DNA of 64,000 nt, from assembly GCF_001984155.1 (NCBI RefSeq), contig NZ_MTQO01000028.1:1-64000 (forward strand). The letters run 5' to 3'. Position numbers and translations under genes: made by a program. A model generated the notes under the pieces. It was not told where the DNA came from and ran no database searches. It worked only from the letters and a program-made list of their open reading frames with translations. The stretch comes from Actinosynnema sp. ALI-1.44 (GTDB lineage: Bacteria; Actinomycetota; Actinomycetes; Mycobacteriales; Pseudonocardiaceae). This document shows positions 17,176 to 25,185 of this stretch, one piece after another (within the stretch, counting starts at the first letter, position 1; each line of letters begins with the position of its first letter).

Positions 17176-17182
17176 TCGACCG

Positions 17183-17695
17183 CTAGTCGGGCCTGTCGGA
17201 CCCGCCTCGGTGTGCCGAGGCGAGGTCACCGAGCCAGCGCGGCCTCGGCACGTCGTGATCGTCACACCAGTCGATCATGCCGATCGTCCACAGCAGAACG
17301 TGCGCGAGCACCTCGATGGTCGCCTTCAGCTCGGTGTCCCGCAACGCGAGCTCCACCTGGAACCGCGCCTCGTCGGCGTGGGTGTTGAGCTTGGCGAGCA
17401 ACGCCCGCACAGCGGCGCGCACCGGCGGGCTTGTCTCGTCGATGTTCAACTGCGTGTCGTCGTCACCGGTCAGCTCAAGCCCGTAGGTGTTGTCCTCCTC
17501 GGACGAGCCGGACGCGGTGAGCATCATCGTGGCCAGTGCCGAGATCAGCTCGGTCACGATCACGTGTGATTCGCGGCCCCCGTTGGCCCGGTCGGCGGTG
17601 AGCCTGGCCATCTCCAGGACGAGGCTCTCGTCGTCGCCGACACGCATCACGCCGATCAGGTGCCTGATCCGTGATCGTGGTGTGCTGTCAGTCAT
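17183..17695 (-). CDS. Hypothetical helical protein
   Basis: 170 aa, ATG start, acidic and mostly helical by composition. No family was recognised. One half contains LTGDDDTQLNIDETSPPVRAA and the other a hydrophobic stretch (IEVLAHVLLWTIGMIDW) too polar around it to be a sure membrane helix. It is convergent with the STAS gene and lies 45 bp downstream of the DUF6292 gene on the same strand. Confidence 0.6.
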   Translation of the reverse strand: MTDSTPRSRIRHLIGVMRVGDDESLVLEMARLTADRANGGRESHVIVTELISALATMMLTASGSSEEDNTYGLELTGDDDTQLNIDETSPPVRAAVRALLAKLNTHADEARFQVELALRDTELKATIEVLAHVLLWTIGMIDWCDDHDVPRPRWLGDLASAHRGGSDRPD

Positions 17696-17740
17696 CGGTC
17701 TTGGCTCACCCCTGTGTTCGCAGCCCCAGCGTTGGTCAAC

Positions 17741-18097
17741 TCATGCGGCGGTGGTCGCCTCGGGACTCGACCCGGACCGCAGCGCGGCGACGAACTCGGC
17801 CACCGCTGCGGGTGGCGGCGTCGTCTCGCCGTCCAGCCTGGCCACCACGTCGAGGTCCCGGCCCATGTCCGGTTCCGTCGCGATCGACCAGCCGGTCGCG
17901 GCGTCCCATAACAACGCGACGTCACGCCCGGATAACCGCCAGTCCAGGGCCACATAGCCCCACGCGGGCGCCTCCGAGCCCCAGCAGCACGATTCCAGTC
18001 CGATACCGAGTTCCGCGCTGACCGCGGCGAGATAGTCCCTGAGCTCATCGATCACAGCTGCAGGATGGACAGTTCCATGGGTGGTCAAACCTCGCAT
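17741..18097 (-). CDS. DUF6292 family protein
   Basis: 118 aa from ATG 18097. The pattern LRDYLAAVSAELG, ALDWRLSGRDVALLWD, GWSIATE and PPPAAVAEFVAALR is the actinomycete DUF6292 signature. Members are small cytosolic proteins of unknown role, common in Pseudonocardiales. The start is the first Met after a run that reads poorly as protein; no strong ribosome site supports it. It is divergent from the DJ-1/PfpI gene. Confidence 0.65.
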   Translation of the reverse strand: MRGLTTHGTVHPAAVIDELRDYLAAVSAELGIGLESCCWGSEAPAWGYVALDWRLSGRDVALLWDAATGWSIATEPDMGRDLDVVARLDGETTPPPAAVAEFVAALRSGSSPEATTAA

Positions 18098-18134
18098 CCG
18101 TGTTACGTCAGGCTCACGCGGGTAGTCGGGAGGC

Positions 18135-18698
18135 ATGACCAACGCACTCACAGGGCGTCGGGTCGCCGTGCTCGCGGCGGACGGCGTCGAACAAGTCGAA
18201 CTCGTCGAACCCGTCAAGGCAGTACGCGCGGCAGGCGCGACGACGGAGCTGCTGTCCATCGACGACGGCTCGATCCAGGCGATGAACCACGACGTCGAGA
18301 AGGCGGACACGTTCCCGGTGGACAAGAAGGTCGCCGAGGCGGCCGTCGACGACTACGACGCGCTCATCCTGCCCGGCGGCACCACCAACCCCGACAAACT
18401 GCGCATGGACGCCGATGCCGTGGCCTTCGTGAGGGCGTTCGTGGAGTCGGGCAAGCCCGTCGGCGTGATCTGCCACGGCCCGTGGACCCTGGTCGAGGCC
18501 GACGTGGTCCGCGGCCGCACGCTCACCTCGTGGCCGAGCGTCCGCACCGACATCCGCAACGCTGGTGGCCGGGTGGTGGACAGGGAAGTGGTCGTGGACG
18601 GCAACCTCACGTCCAGCCGCAACCCGGACGACCTGCCCGCCTTCTGCCGCGAGGTGGTCACCCAGTTCGCCCAGGGCCGGCTGCACGCCGCGACCTGA
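18135..18698 (+). CDS. DJ-1/PfpI-family stress protein (class I glutamine amidotransferase-like)
   Basis: 187 aa, with GGGAGG before the ATG. The nucleophile elbow VICHGPW carries the reactive Cys, with LILPGGTTNPDKLR before it, as in YhbO/PfpI-type general stress proteins. Members deglycate proteins or act as chaperones or hydratases; the exact activity is open. It ends 7 bp before the phosphoketolase start, so it probably heads the DJ-1 - xfp - ackA operon, which argues for induction under stress. Confidence 0.88.
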   Translation: MTNALTGRRVAVLAADGVEQVELVEPVKAVRAAGATTELLSIDDGSIQAMNHDVEKADTFPVDKKVAEAAVDDYDALILPGGTTNPDKLRMDADAVAFVRAFVESGKPVGVICHGPWTLVEADVVRGRTLTSWPSVRTDIRNAGGRVVDREVVVDGNLTSSRNPDDLPAFCREVVTQFAQGRLHAAT

Positions 18699-18705
18699 CC
18701 CCGCC

Positions 18706-20991
18706 ATGACAGCCAACACCATGGCGACGCAGCGCTACCGGCGCGCCTGCGACTACCTCGCGGCGAGCATGATCTACCTGCGCGACAACGTCCTGCTGCG
18801 GGAACCCCTGAAACCCGAGCACATCAAGCCGCGTCTGCTCGGCCATTGGGGAACCTGTCCCGGCATCACGTACGTGTACGCCGGGTTGAACGGCATGATC
18901 ACGCGGACGAGCCAGCGGACGCTGCTGGTGACCGGACCAGGCCACGGCGCTCCGGCCGTGCACGCGAACCTGTGGATGGAAGGCACGCACGCGCTGCACG
19001 ACCCGTCGTTGTCGCTCGACGAAGCCGGAATGACGGAGTTGGTGAAGCGGTTCTCCTGGCCTGGCGGGTTTCCCAGCCACCTCTCGCCGCACGTTCCCGG
19101 CGTCATCCATGAGGGCGGCGAACTGGGGTACGCGCTGCCGACGGCGGTCGGAGCCGCTCTGGACGACCCTGATCTGCTGGTCGCCTGCGTGATCGGCGAC
19201 GGCGAGGCCGAGACGGGCGCCACCGCGGCGGCATGGCACGCCAACAAGTTCCTCAACCCACGTACCGACGGCCGGGTGCTGCCGATCCTGCACCTGAACG
19301 GGTACAAGATCTCCTCGCCGACCATCTACGGGTCGATGAGCGACGAGGAGCTGATCTCCTACTTCCTCGGCGCGGGCTGGTCACCGACCATTGTGGACGT
19401 CCGGCGGGACGCGGACCCCGATCTCGAACTGGCGGAGGCGTTCGACCTCGCGCTCGCGACGCCCCGGCCGATGCTGGTCGTGCGGTCGCCGAAGGGGTGG
19501 GGCCTGCCGAGCCAGGACGCGCACGGCACCCCGCTGGCGGGGACTTTCCACGCGCACCAGGTTCCGCTCGAAGACGTGGCCGACGACCCGGAGCAACTCG
19601 CGGTGCTGGAAAGGTGGCTGCGGTCCTACCGGCCGCAGGAGCTGTTCGACGACAACGGCCGCCCCCGCGACGACCTGCTCGGTGTGTTACCGCCGGAGAA
19701 GCTGCGGATGGGCCGGGTTCCGCAGGCCAACGGCGGCGCTGTGCGGCGTGACCTGCCGTTGCCGCCGTTGACCGGGCACCGTGTGGAGGTCCGCGAACCC
19801 GGCGGCGACGACGCGAGCGCGAACGCGGTGCTCGCGGGCTGGCTCGCGGAGCTGTTCGGCACCACCGAGGATCGCAGGGACTTCCGGATCGTCTGCCCGG
19901 ACGAGCTGGAATCCAACAAGCTCGGTGCCGTGCTCGACGTGACCGACCGCCAGTTCACCTGGCCGGTCAACGGGTACGCCGAGCACGTCAGCCCCGGCGG
20001 TCGCGTGATCGAGGTGCTCTCCGAGCACCTGTGCCAGGGTTTCCTGCAGGGCTATCTGCTCACCGGCAGGCACGGGCTGTTCCCGTGCTACGAGGCGTTC
20101 GCCTCCATTGTGGACTCGATGGTCAACCAGTACGCCAAGTTCCTCAAGATGTCGGCCGAGGTGCCGTGGCGCGCACCGGTCGCGAGCCTGAACTACCTGC
20201 TGACCAGCGAGGGCTGGCGGCAGGAGCACAACGGCTACAGCCACCAGGGTCCCGGCTTCATCAACAACATCCTGACCAGGAAGGCGTCGGTGGCGCGGGT
20301 CTACCTGCCGCCGGACGCGAACACGCTGCTGCACACCATGCGGCACTGCCTCGCCGGGACCGACCGGATCAACCTGGTCGTCGCGGGCAAGCAGGAGTAT
20401 CCGCAGTGGCTGGACTTCGACGCCGCCGGGGCGCACTGCCGTGCGGGCACCGGGGTCTGGGAATGGGCCGCCGACGACGACCAGCCCGAGGTCGTGCTGG
20501 CGTCCGCGGGAACCGTGCCGACAGTCGAGGCACTGGCTGCGGTGTCGTTGCTCCGGCAGCACGCGCCGGATCTGCGGATCCGGATGGTCAACATCGTCGA
20601 CCTGCTGTCGCTGGCGCCGCCCGACCGGCACCCGCACGGACTGGGCAGCGACGCGTTCACCCGCTGTTTCGGCACTGACATCCCGGTCGTGGTGGCGTTC
20701 CACGGTTACCCGTCGGCGGTGCACGAAACTCTGCACGGCCGCCGCACACCGCAGCGGTTCCACGTGCACGGGTACCACGAGGAAGGCACGACGACGACTC
20801 CGTTCGACTTGCTGGTGGCCAATGGGATGAGCCGGTACGACCTCGCGGCGGACGCCCTTCGGCGTGCGTGGCACAGCAGCGGTGAGCCGCTTGCCACCAA
20901 GCTGATCGGTCAACGGGACACCCTGCTGCGGGCGGCGCGGCGCGACAGCGTCGACCCGCCCGAGATCACCGAATGGCGTTGGACGCCATGA
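18706..20991 (+). CDS. xfp: Xylulose-5-phosphate/fructose-6-phosphate phosphoketolase
   Basis: 761 aa from ATG 18706. Phosphoketolases split xylulose-5-P or fructose-6-P with phosphate into acetyl-P and a shorter sugar phosphate, using thiamine diphosphate. Family signatures seen are GHWGTCPGITYVYAGLN, TGPGHGAPA, the TPP-Mg motif GDGEAETGATAAAWHANKF, EGWRQEHNGYSHQGPGFI and the C-terminal HGYPSAVH. The length is slightly below the usual ~790 aa because of a short N-terminus. Its stop overlaps the acetate kinase start (ATGA), so acetyl-P made here is used at once for ATP. Confidence 0.95.
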   Translation: MTANTMATQRYRRACDYLAASMIYLRDNVLLREPLKPEHIKPRLLGHWGTCPGITYVYAGLNGMITRTSQRTLLVTGPGHGAPAVHANLWMEGTHALHDPSLSLDEAGMTELVKRFSWPGGFPSHLSPHVPGVIHEGGELGYALPTAVGAALDDPDLLVACVIGDGEAETGATAAAWHANKFLNPRTDGRVLPILHLNGYKISSPTIYGSMSDEELISYFLGAGWSPTIVDVRRDADPDLELAEAFDLALATPRPMLVVRSPKGWGLPSQDAHGTPLAGTFHAHQVPLEDVADDPEQLAVLERWLRSYRPQELFDDNGRPRDDLLGVLPPEKLRMGRVPQANGGAVRRDLPLPPLTGHRVEVREPGGDDASANAVLAGWLAELFGTTEDRRDFRIVCPDELESNKLGAVLDVTDRQFTWPVNGYAEHVSPGGRVIEVLSEHLCQGFLQGYLLTGRHGLFPCYEAFASIVDSMVNQYAKFLKMSAEVPWRAPVASLNYLLTSEGWRQEHNGYSHQGPGFINNILTRKASVARVYLPPDANTLLHTMRHCLAGTDRINLVVAGKQEYPQWLDFDAAGAHCRAGTGVWEWAADDDQPEVVLASAGTVPTVEALAAVSLLRQHAPDLRIRMVNIVDLLSLAPPDRHPHGLGSDAFTRCFGTDIPVVVAFHGYPSAVHETLHGRRTPQRFHVHGYHEEGTTTTPFDLLVANGMSRYDLAADALRRAWHSSGEPLATKLIGQRDTLLRAARRDSVDPPEITEWRWTP

Positions 20992-22088
20992 CCACCGTCC
21001 TCACCGTCAACCCCGGTTCGCACAGCTTGCGGCTGCACGTGATCGATTCCGACACTGACGAAGTCCTCGCCGCGACGACCAGCACGGACAAGCCGGACGC
21101 CCAATCCGCGGCCAAGGCGTTGCGCGAGTTGCTCGACGACTTCGACAAACCCGTCGCCGCGGTCGGCCACCGGCTCGTCCACGGTGGACCACACCTGCGC
21201 TCCCCCACCGTGGTCGACGACTCCGCCGTCGAGCAGGCGCGGACAGCCGCCGAACTGGCGCCCTCGCACGTCCCGATCACCCTGGACATCCTGTCCGTCG
21301 CGTGCGAACAACTCCCGGACACACCGCACGTGCTGTGCCCGGACACCGCGTTCCACGCCGGCCTGCCGGATGTGGCGACGACGTACGCGATCCCGGAGCA
21401 ATGGCGACAGGACTACGGCATCCGCCGGTACGGGTTCCACGGGTTGTCCTACGCCTGGGCGACAGCACGCGCGGCGGAACTGCTCAACCGCCCGGCGGAC
21501 TCGGTGAACCTCCTGCTCGCGCACCTCGGCGGCGGCTGCTCGGTCTGCGCGGTCCGTGACGGGTCCAGTGTGGACACGTCGATGGGGTTCACGCCGTTGG
21601 ACGGTGTGCCGATGAGCACACGCTCCGGCGGCGTCGATCCCGGCATGCTGTTGTGGCTACTCGACCGGCTGCCCGCCGGGGAGGTCGCCGACGGCCTGTA
21701 CCACCGGTCCGGCCTGCTCGGCCTGTCCGGGAGTTCGAGTGACACGAGGGATCTCGTACGAGCCGCGACAGACGGCGACGACCGTGCCCGGCTCGCCATG
21801 GACGTGTTCACACGGCGGGTCAGCCAGGCGCTCGCCGCGATGGCGGTGACGTTGCCGCGACTGGACGCGCTGGTGTTCACCGGCGAGATCGGCTGGGACC
21901 AACCGGAAGTGCGCCAGGCGGTCTGCCAGGACCTGGCCAGGATCGGTGTGCCCACCACCCTCCCCGTCGGCAACCCGACGGTCGACCGCGTGCTGTCGTC
22001 CCCGTTCGCCCCGGTCCTGGTGCTGGCGGTGGAGCCCCGCGAGGAGCTCCAGATCGCGCGGGAAACGTCACGCGCGCTGGTGGTGTGA
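20988..22088 (+). CDS. ackA: Acetate kinase (short form)
   Basis: 366 aa from the ATG overlapping the xfp stop. It converts acetyl-P and ADP to acetate and ATP. The N-terminal phosphate motif is NPGSHSLRL instead of N-x-GSSSLK; later motifs RRYGFHGLSYAWA, HLGGGCSVCAV and STRSGGVDPG are recognisable. It is some 30 residues shorter than typical enzymes. Operon pairing with phosphoketolase supports a bifid-shunt-like ATP route. The altered motifs may lower activity, but they are seen in other phosphoketolase-linked kinases of actinomycetes. Confidence 0.88.
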   Translation: MTTVLTVNPGSHSLRLHVIDSDTDEVLAATTSTDKPDAQSAAKALRELLDDFDKPVAAVGHRLVHGGPHLRSPTVVDDSAVEQARTAAELAPSHVPITLDILSVACEQLPDTPHVLCPDTAFHAGLPDVATTYAIPEQWRQDYGIRRYGFHGLSYAWATARAAELLNRPADSVNLLLAHLGGGCSVCAVRDGSSVDTSMGFTPLDGVPMSTRSGGVDPGMLLWLLDRLPAGEVADGLYHRSGLLGLSGSSSDTRDLVRAATDGDDRARLAMDVFTRRVSQALAAMAVTLPRLDALVFTGEIGWDQPEVRQAVCQDLARIGVPTTLPVGNPTVDRVLSSPFAPVLVLAVEPREELQIARETSRALVV

Positions 22089-22148
22089 GCGGGCCACAGC
22101 AGGGTAGCCGATGCAAGAAGGGATAACACGAACACTGGAGGCACTCGA

Positions 22149-22619
22149 GTGACGACCATTCAGGAATCGATCGACGTGCGCGTCCCCGTTTCCACGGCCT
22201 ACAACCAGTGGACGCAGTTCGAGTCGTTCCCGTACTTCATGGACGGCGTCGAGCGCGTAGTCCAGGTGACCGACACGATGACGCACTGGGAGACCAACAT
22301 CGGTGGTGTCCACAGGGAGTTCGACGCGGAGATCACCGAGCAGCACCCGGAGGAGCGCGTCGCGTGGCACGCGGTCGACGGGCAGAAGCAGGGCGGTGTG
22401 GTGACGTTCCACCGCATCGACGCCGACAACACCCGGGTGAACGTGCAGATGGAGTACGACCCCGACTCGTTCACCGAGAAGGTGGGCGCCGGACTCGGCG
22501 TGATCGACCGCAAGGTCAAGGGCGACCTGAAACGGTTCAAGGAGTTCATCGAGAACCGCGGTCAGGAAACAGGAGCATGGCGCGGCGACGTCAACCGCGC
22601 ACCCCAACACGGCGAATGA
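22149..22619 (+). CDS. SRPBCC / polyketide cyclase-like small protein
   Basis: 156 aa from GTG 22149 with CTGGAGG upstream. The START-like fold pattern is clear: SIDVRVPVSTAYNQWTQFES at the start, then a beta sheet with THWETNIGG and a C-terminal helix DLKRFKEFIENR. This YndB/cyclase-dehydrase subgroup is common among stress-induced actinobacterial genes. It follows ackA by 60 bp and a strong hairpin ends the unit, so it is probably the last gene of the DJ-1 - xfp - ackA operon. The ligand is unknown. Confidence 0.8.
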   Translation: MTTIQESIDVRVPVSTAYNQWTQFESFPYFMDGVERVVQVTDTMTHWETNIGGVHREFDAEITEQHPEERVAWHAVDGQKQGGVVTFHRIDADNTRVNVQMEYDPDSFTEKVGAGLGVIDRKVKGDLKRFKEFIENRGQETGAWRGDVNRAPQHGE

Positions 22620-22631
22620 CCCCAGCCCGAA

Positions 22632-22677
22632 CCTCGTGAGTGTTTGGCCGGTTCCCACCGGCCGAACACTCACGAGG
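22632..22677. terminator. Bidirectional terminator hairpin
   Basis: A 21-bp stem with one G-U wobble (CCTCGTGAGTGTTTGGCCGGT paired to its partner) and a TCCC loop lies between the convergent SRPBCC and NAD-kinase genes. It is the longest stem of its kind in the window. A short T run (TGTTT) follows on the plus strand. Confidence 0.85.
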
Positions 22678-22688
22678 TGTTTCCAAGC

Positions 22689-23558
22689 TCAGCAAGTGAA
22701 GTCCTCACTGGTCGCCGAGCCGATCAGGCGGAACTTGCGCTGGGTGCGTTGGTAGAACGTGGTCCGCCCGAGCCGGACCACCCGCGCCGCGCCCGGCAAC
22801 GCGGTCAGGTCGATCATCGTCCCGGGCTGGACCCGGCCGATCAGCCGCCCGTCGGCCTCCAGCGCCACCTCGCTGCTGCCCGCCGCCACCTCCAGCGCGA
22901 GCTTCTCGGTCGTCGAGAGGAACAACGCGCGGTTGAACGCCGAGTGCGGGGCCGCGGGCGTCACCAGGAGACCTTCGGCGCGCGGGGACACGATCGGTCC
23001 CCCCGCCGCGAAGTTGTACGCCGTCGAGCCCGTGGGGGTGGCGACGACGACCGCGTCCGCCGCGTACTCCACGAACGGGTGACCTTCGACGTGCAGCATC
23101 ACTTCCGTCATGCCGAAGCCGGGCACCCTGACCAGCGCGATGTCGTTGAACGCGACGATGTTCCGCTCCCCCATGGTCGCGCAGAGGGCTGATCTCGTCT
23201 CGACCGTGTAGCGGTGGTCGTCGATCGCGTTCAGCGCGCTGCCCAGCTCCGGGACGTCGACTTCGGCCAGGAAGCCGAGCCTGCCGAGGTTCACCCCGAG
23301 CACCGGGATCCGGTTGCCGATGCGGAACGCGCGGAGCATGGTGCCGTCGCCGCCGAGGCTGACGATAAGATCCGCCCGCTCGGGGAGTTCGTCCTCGGTC
23401 ACCGGCTTCACCAAGCCGTTGGCTCTGACGACCTCCTCGGTCAGACCGAACACATCGGTCTGCCGGGCCTGTGCCCAAGCCGTGATTGTCTCGATGACCG
23501 GGACGCAGTCCCGGCGAGGGTGAAGGACCAGACCTATGGCGCGGATCAAACGGATCAC
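22689..23558 (-). CDS. nadK: NAD kinase (second copy type)
   Basis: 289 aa from GTG 23558. It phosphorylates NAD to NADP. Motifs: GGDGT at 69-73, GVNLGRLGFLAEV, NDIALVR and TPTGSTAYNFAAGGPIV with the catalytic region. It is not next to recN or a hemolysin-type gene, where the main actinobacterial NAD kinase lies, so it may be an extra copy. It is convergent with the phosphoketolase operon and divergent from the RsbW-like gene, suggesting a role in NADPH supply under stress. Confidence 0.9.
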   Translation of the reverse strand: MIRLIRAIGLVLHPRRDCVPVIETITAWAQARQTDVFGLTEEVVRANGLVKPVTEDELPERADLIVSLGGDGTMLRAFRIGNRIPVLGVNLGRLGFLAEVDVPELGSALNAIDDHRYTVETRSALCATMGERNIVAFNDIALVRVPGFGMTEVMLHVEGHPFVEYAADAVVVATPTGSTAYNFAAGGPIVSPRAEGLLVTPAAPHSAFNRALFLSTTEKLALEVAAGSSEVALEADGRLIGRVQPGTMIDLTALPGAARVVRLGRTTFYQRTQRKFRLIGSATSEDFTC

Positions 23559-23651
23559 CTCGGCAAGAATTGGATAACCCTGGCTACCGCAACGCGAGTT
23601 GTAATTGGCAAGATACGGCCGTTCGGGTGACGCGCGCGAGGAGGCAGCAGG

Positions 23652-24191
23652 GTGAACCCGCAGACGACGCAGGTCGATGACCTGCGATTGGTCGCGTTAC
23701 CAACCGCCGTGAACTGCGCGGACATGTTCGTGAGGTTCGCGCTGACGGAGTGGTCGCTGCGGCAGATGCAGGACGAGGCCAGCGGCGTGGCGTGCGAGCT
23801 GGTGCGCGCGGTGGTGCGCGCGAGCGACACGAAAGTGCCAGGTTTCATCACATTGCGGTTACGACTGCACGGTGACGTCCTCGTGATCGAGGTCGAGGAC
23901 GCCGCCTCGCAGCCGCCTGTGGTGCCGGAGACCCTGGCCGGCCGGAAAAGCGGGGTGATGTCGCTGCAGGGCGGCGGAAACCTGATCTGGTGCGAGGTGG
24001 GCCTCCCGGTCGGGATGAACGCCTCAGCGGTGCCGCTACCCCGCCGGGAGCGCCGCAAGCCGCCGCAGAGCGCGGCGTCCGCCGAACCGGAGCCCGCGGA
24101 CGTGGACGACGAGTTCTTCGAGCGCCTGTTGTCGAAGCTCAACCGCCCTGGAGAGCCACCCAGGGACAACGGCCCGCACGGGCTGCGGTAG
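23652..24191 (+). CDS. RsbW-like histidine-kinase-type ATPase (anti-sigma factor)
   Basis: 179 aa from GTG 23652. Residues ~1-115 form a HATPase_c fold: helix with CELVRAVVRAS in place of the N box, strand LVIEVEDA and the G-box-like GRKSGVMSLQGGGN. The usual N-box Asn is not evident, so ATP binding may be weak. A charged, Pro-rich tail follows (PPQSAASAEPEPADVDDEFF) and is not part of the fold. It is followed 9 bp later by a STAS antagonist, the standard partner-switch pair. Confidence 0.75.
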   Translation: MNPQTTQVDDLRLVALPTAVNCADMFVRFALTEWSLRQMQDEASGVACELVRAVVRASDTKVPGFITLRLRLHGDVLVIEVEDAASQPPVVPETLAGRKSGVMSLQGGGNLIWCEVGLPVGMNASAVPLPRRERRKPPQSAASAEPEPADVDDEFFERLLSKLNRPGEPPRDNGPHGLR

Positions 24192-24200
24192 AACACCCGT

Positions 24201-24557
24201 GTGACCAAAGGTTCGACGTCCGACGACCCGTTGCGAGTGGACCGGCGGGTGCTAGGCCCTGCGGTCGTGCTGCACGTGGCCGGCGAGATCGACATGAGCA
24301 CCGCGCCGATCCTGGCCGAAGCGTGCGACCAGGTGATCGACTCGTCGGCCGACCGGCTGGTCGTCGACCTGACCGACGTGACGTTCTTCGGATCGGCCGG
24401 GCTCGCCGTGCTGCTGGACGCCCGCAGGCGCGGCGAGCAGGCAGGCGTCCAGGTCAGGCTGGTCGCGGGCAACCGCCCGGTGCTGCGCTCGATCGAGATC
24501 GCGGGTGTGCAGGAGATGCTGCCGGTCTATCCGGACGTGGACGGCGCGTTGGCCTGA
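24201..24557 (+). CDS. STAS-domain anti-sigma factor antagonist
   Basis: 118 aa from GTG 24201. A complete STAS domain with LHVAGEIDMSTAPIL and the phospho-site segment TFFGSAGLAVLLDARR. Phosphorylation of the Ser by the neighbouring RsbW-like protein would free it from, or lock it to, an anti-sigma complex. Spacing of 9 bp from the upstream gene indicates one transcript. The sigma factor controlled is not in the window. Confidence 0.9.
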   Translation: MTKGSTSDDPLRVDRRVLGPAVVLHVAGEIDMSTAPILAEACDQVIDSSADRLVVDLTDVTFFGSAGLAVLLDARRRGEQAGVQVRLVAGNRPVLRSIEIAGVQEMLPVYPDVDGALA

Positions 24558-24583
24558 CCCCCGCCCAGCCACCCCCGTTCTGT

Positions 24584-24650
24584 GCAACCAATGTGGCCTT
24601 CGTTGCGGTTTCCGCTACCAATGTGGCATTGGTAGCCATATTCGTTGCGC
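24584..24650. repeat. Intergenic repeat with a perfect short palindrome
   Basis: Two ~24-bp units like those at 9162-9215 lie head to tail: GCAACCAATGTGGCC... and GCTACCAATGTGGCATTGG.... The second contains CTACCAATG-TGG-CATTGGTAG, a perfect 9-bp stem at 24615-24635. A partial third unit (ATATTCGTTGCG) follows. It lies between the convergent STAS and GNAT genes. Confidence 0.75.
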
Positions 24651-25184
24651 TCAGCGCGGATCGGTGGACAGCAGGCCGAACAACAGGTCGTCGGTCCACT
24701 CGCCCTTGATCCACGTGTTGCGGCGCAGCAGCCCCTCCCGCTGAAACCCGACTTTCCGGAGCAATCGGGCGGACGCCTCGTTGCGGGCGTCGCATTCGGC
24801 GGAGATCCGGTGCAGGCCCCGGTCGGCGAACAGGTGCTCCACGACGCGCCGAACGGCCTCGGTGCCGTAGCCCTTGCCCTGGTGCCCGGCGTCGAGGGTG
24901 AAGCCGATCTCGCCCTGCATCAGGTTGTCGTGCACGTTCACGCCGATGTCACCGATGAGCAGGCCGCCGAGGTCGACCGCCCACTGGTACCACCCGCTCG
25001 CCACCGGGTCGCCCGCGCCGTACGCCACGACCGTCTCGGCAGCCTGCTCAGGCGTGAGCGGGGTGTCCCACGACTGGTACCTGGCCACCACGGGATCCGA
25101 GCGGTACGCGGCGAAAGCCGCCGCGTCCTCCGCCCGGAACGCCCGAATGGCCAGGCGCCCAGTCGTCAGCACAGTCGTCGGCAC
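24651..25184 (-). CDS. GNAT N-acetyltransferase (RimJ/RimL type)
   Basis: 177 aa from GTG 25184, one base after the stop of the LCP gene. RimL-type layout: LTTGRLAIRAFRAEDAAAFA at the N-terminus, GEIGFTLDAGHQGKGYGTEAVR as the acetyl-CoA loop (Q-G-K-G-Y-G) and RISAECDARNEASARLLRKVGF after it. It could acetylate a protein N-terminus or a small molecule. Tight coupling to the LCP cell-wall gene is notable but not a proof of shared function. Confidence 0.85.
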   Translation of the reverse strand: MPTTVLTTGRLAIRAFRAEDAAAFAAYRSDPVVARYQSWDTPLTPEQAAETVVAYGAGDPVASGWYQWAVDLGGLLIGDIGVNVHDNLMQGEIGFTLDAGHQGKGYGTEAVRRVVEHLFADRGLHRISAECDARNEASARLLRKVGFQREGLLRRNTWIKGEWTDDLLFGLLSTDPR

Positions 25185-25185
25185 G

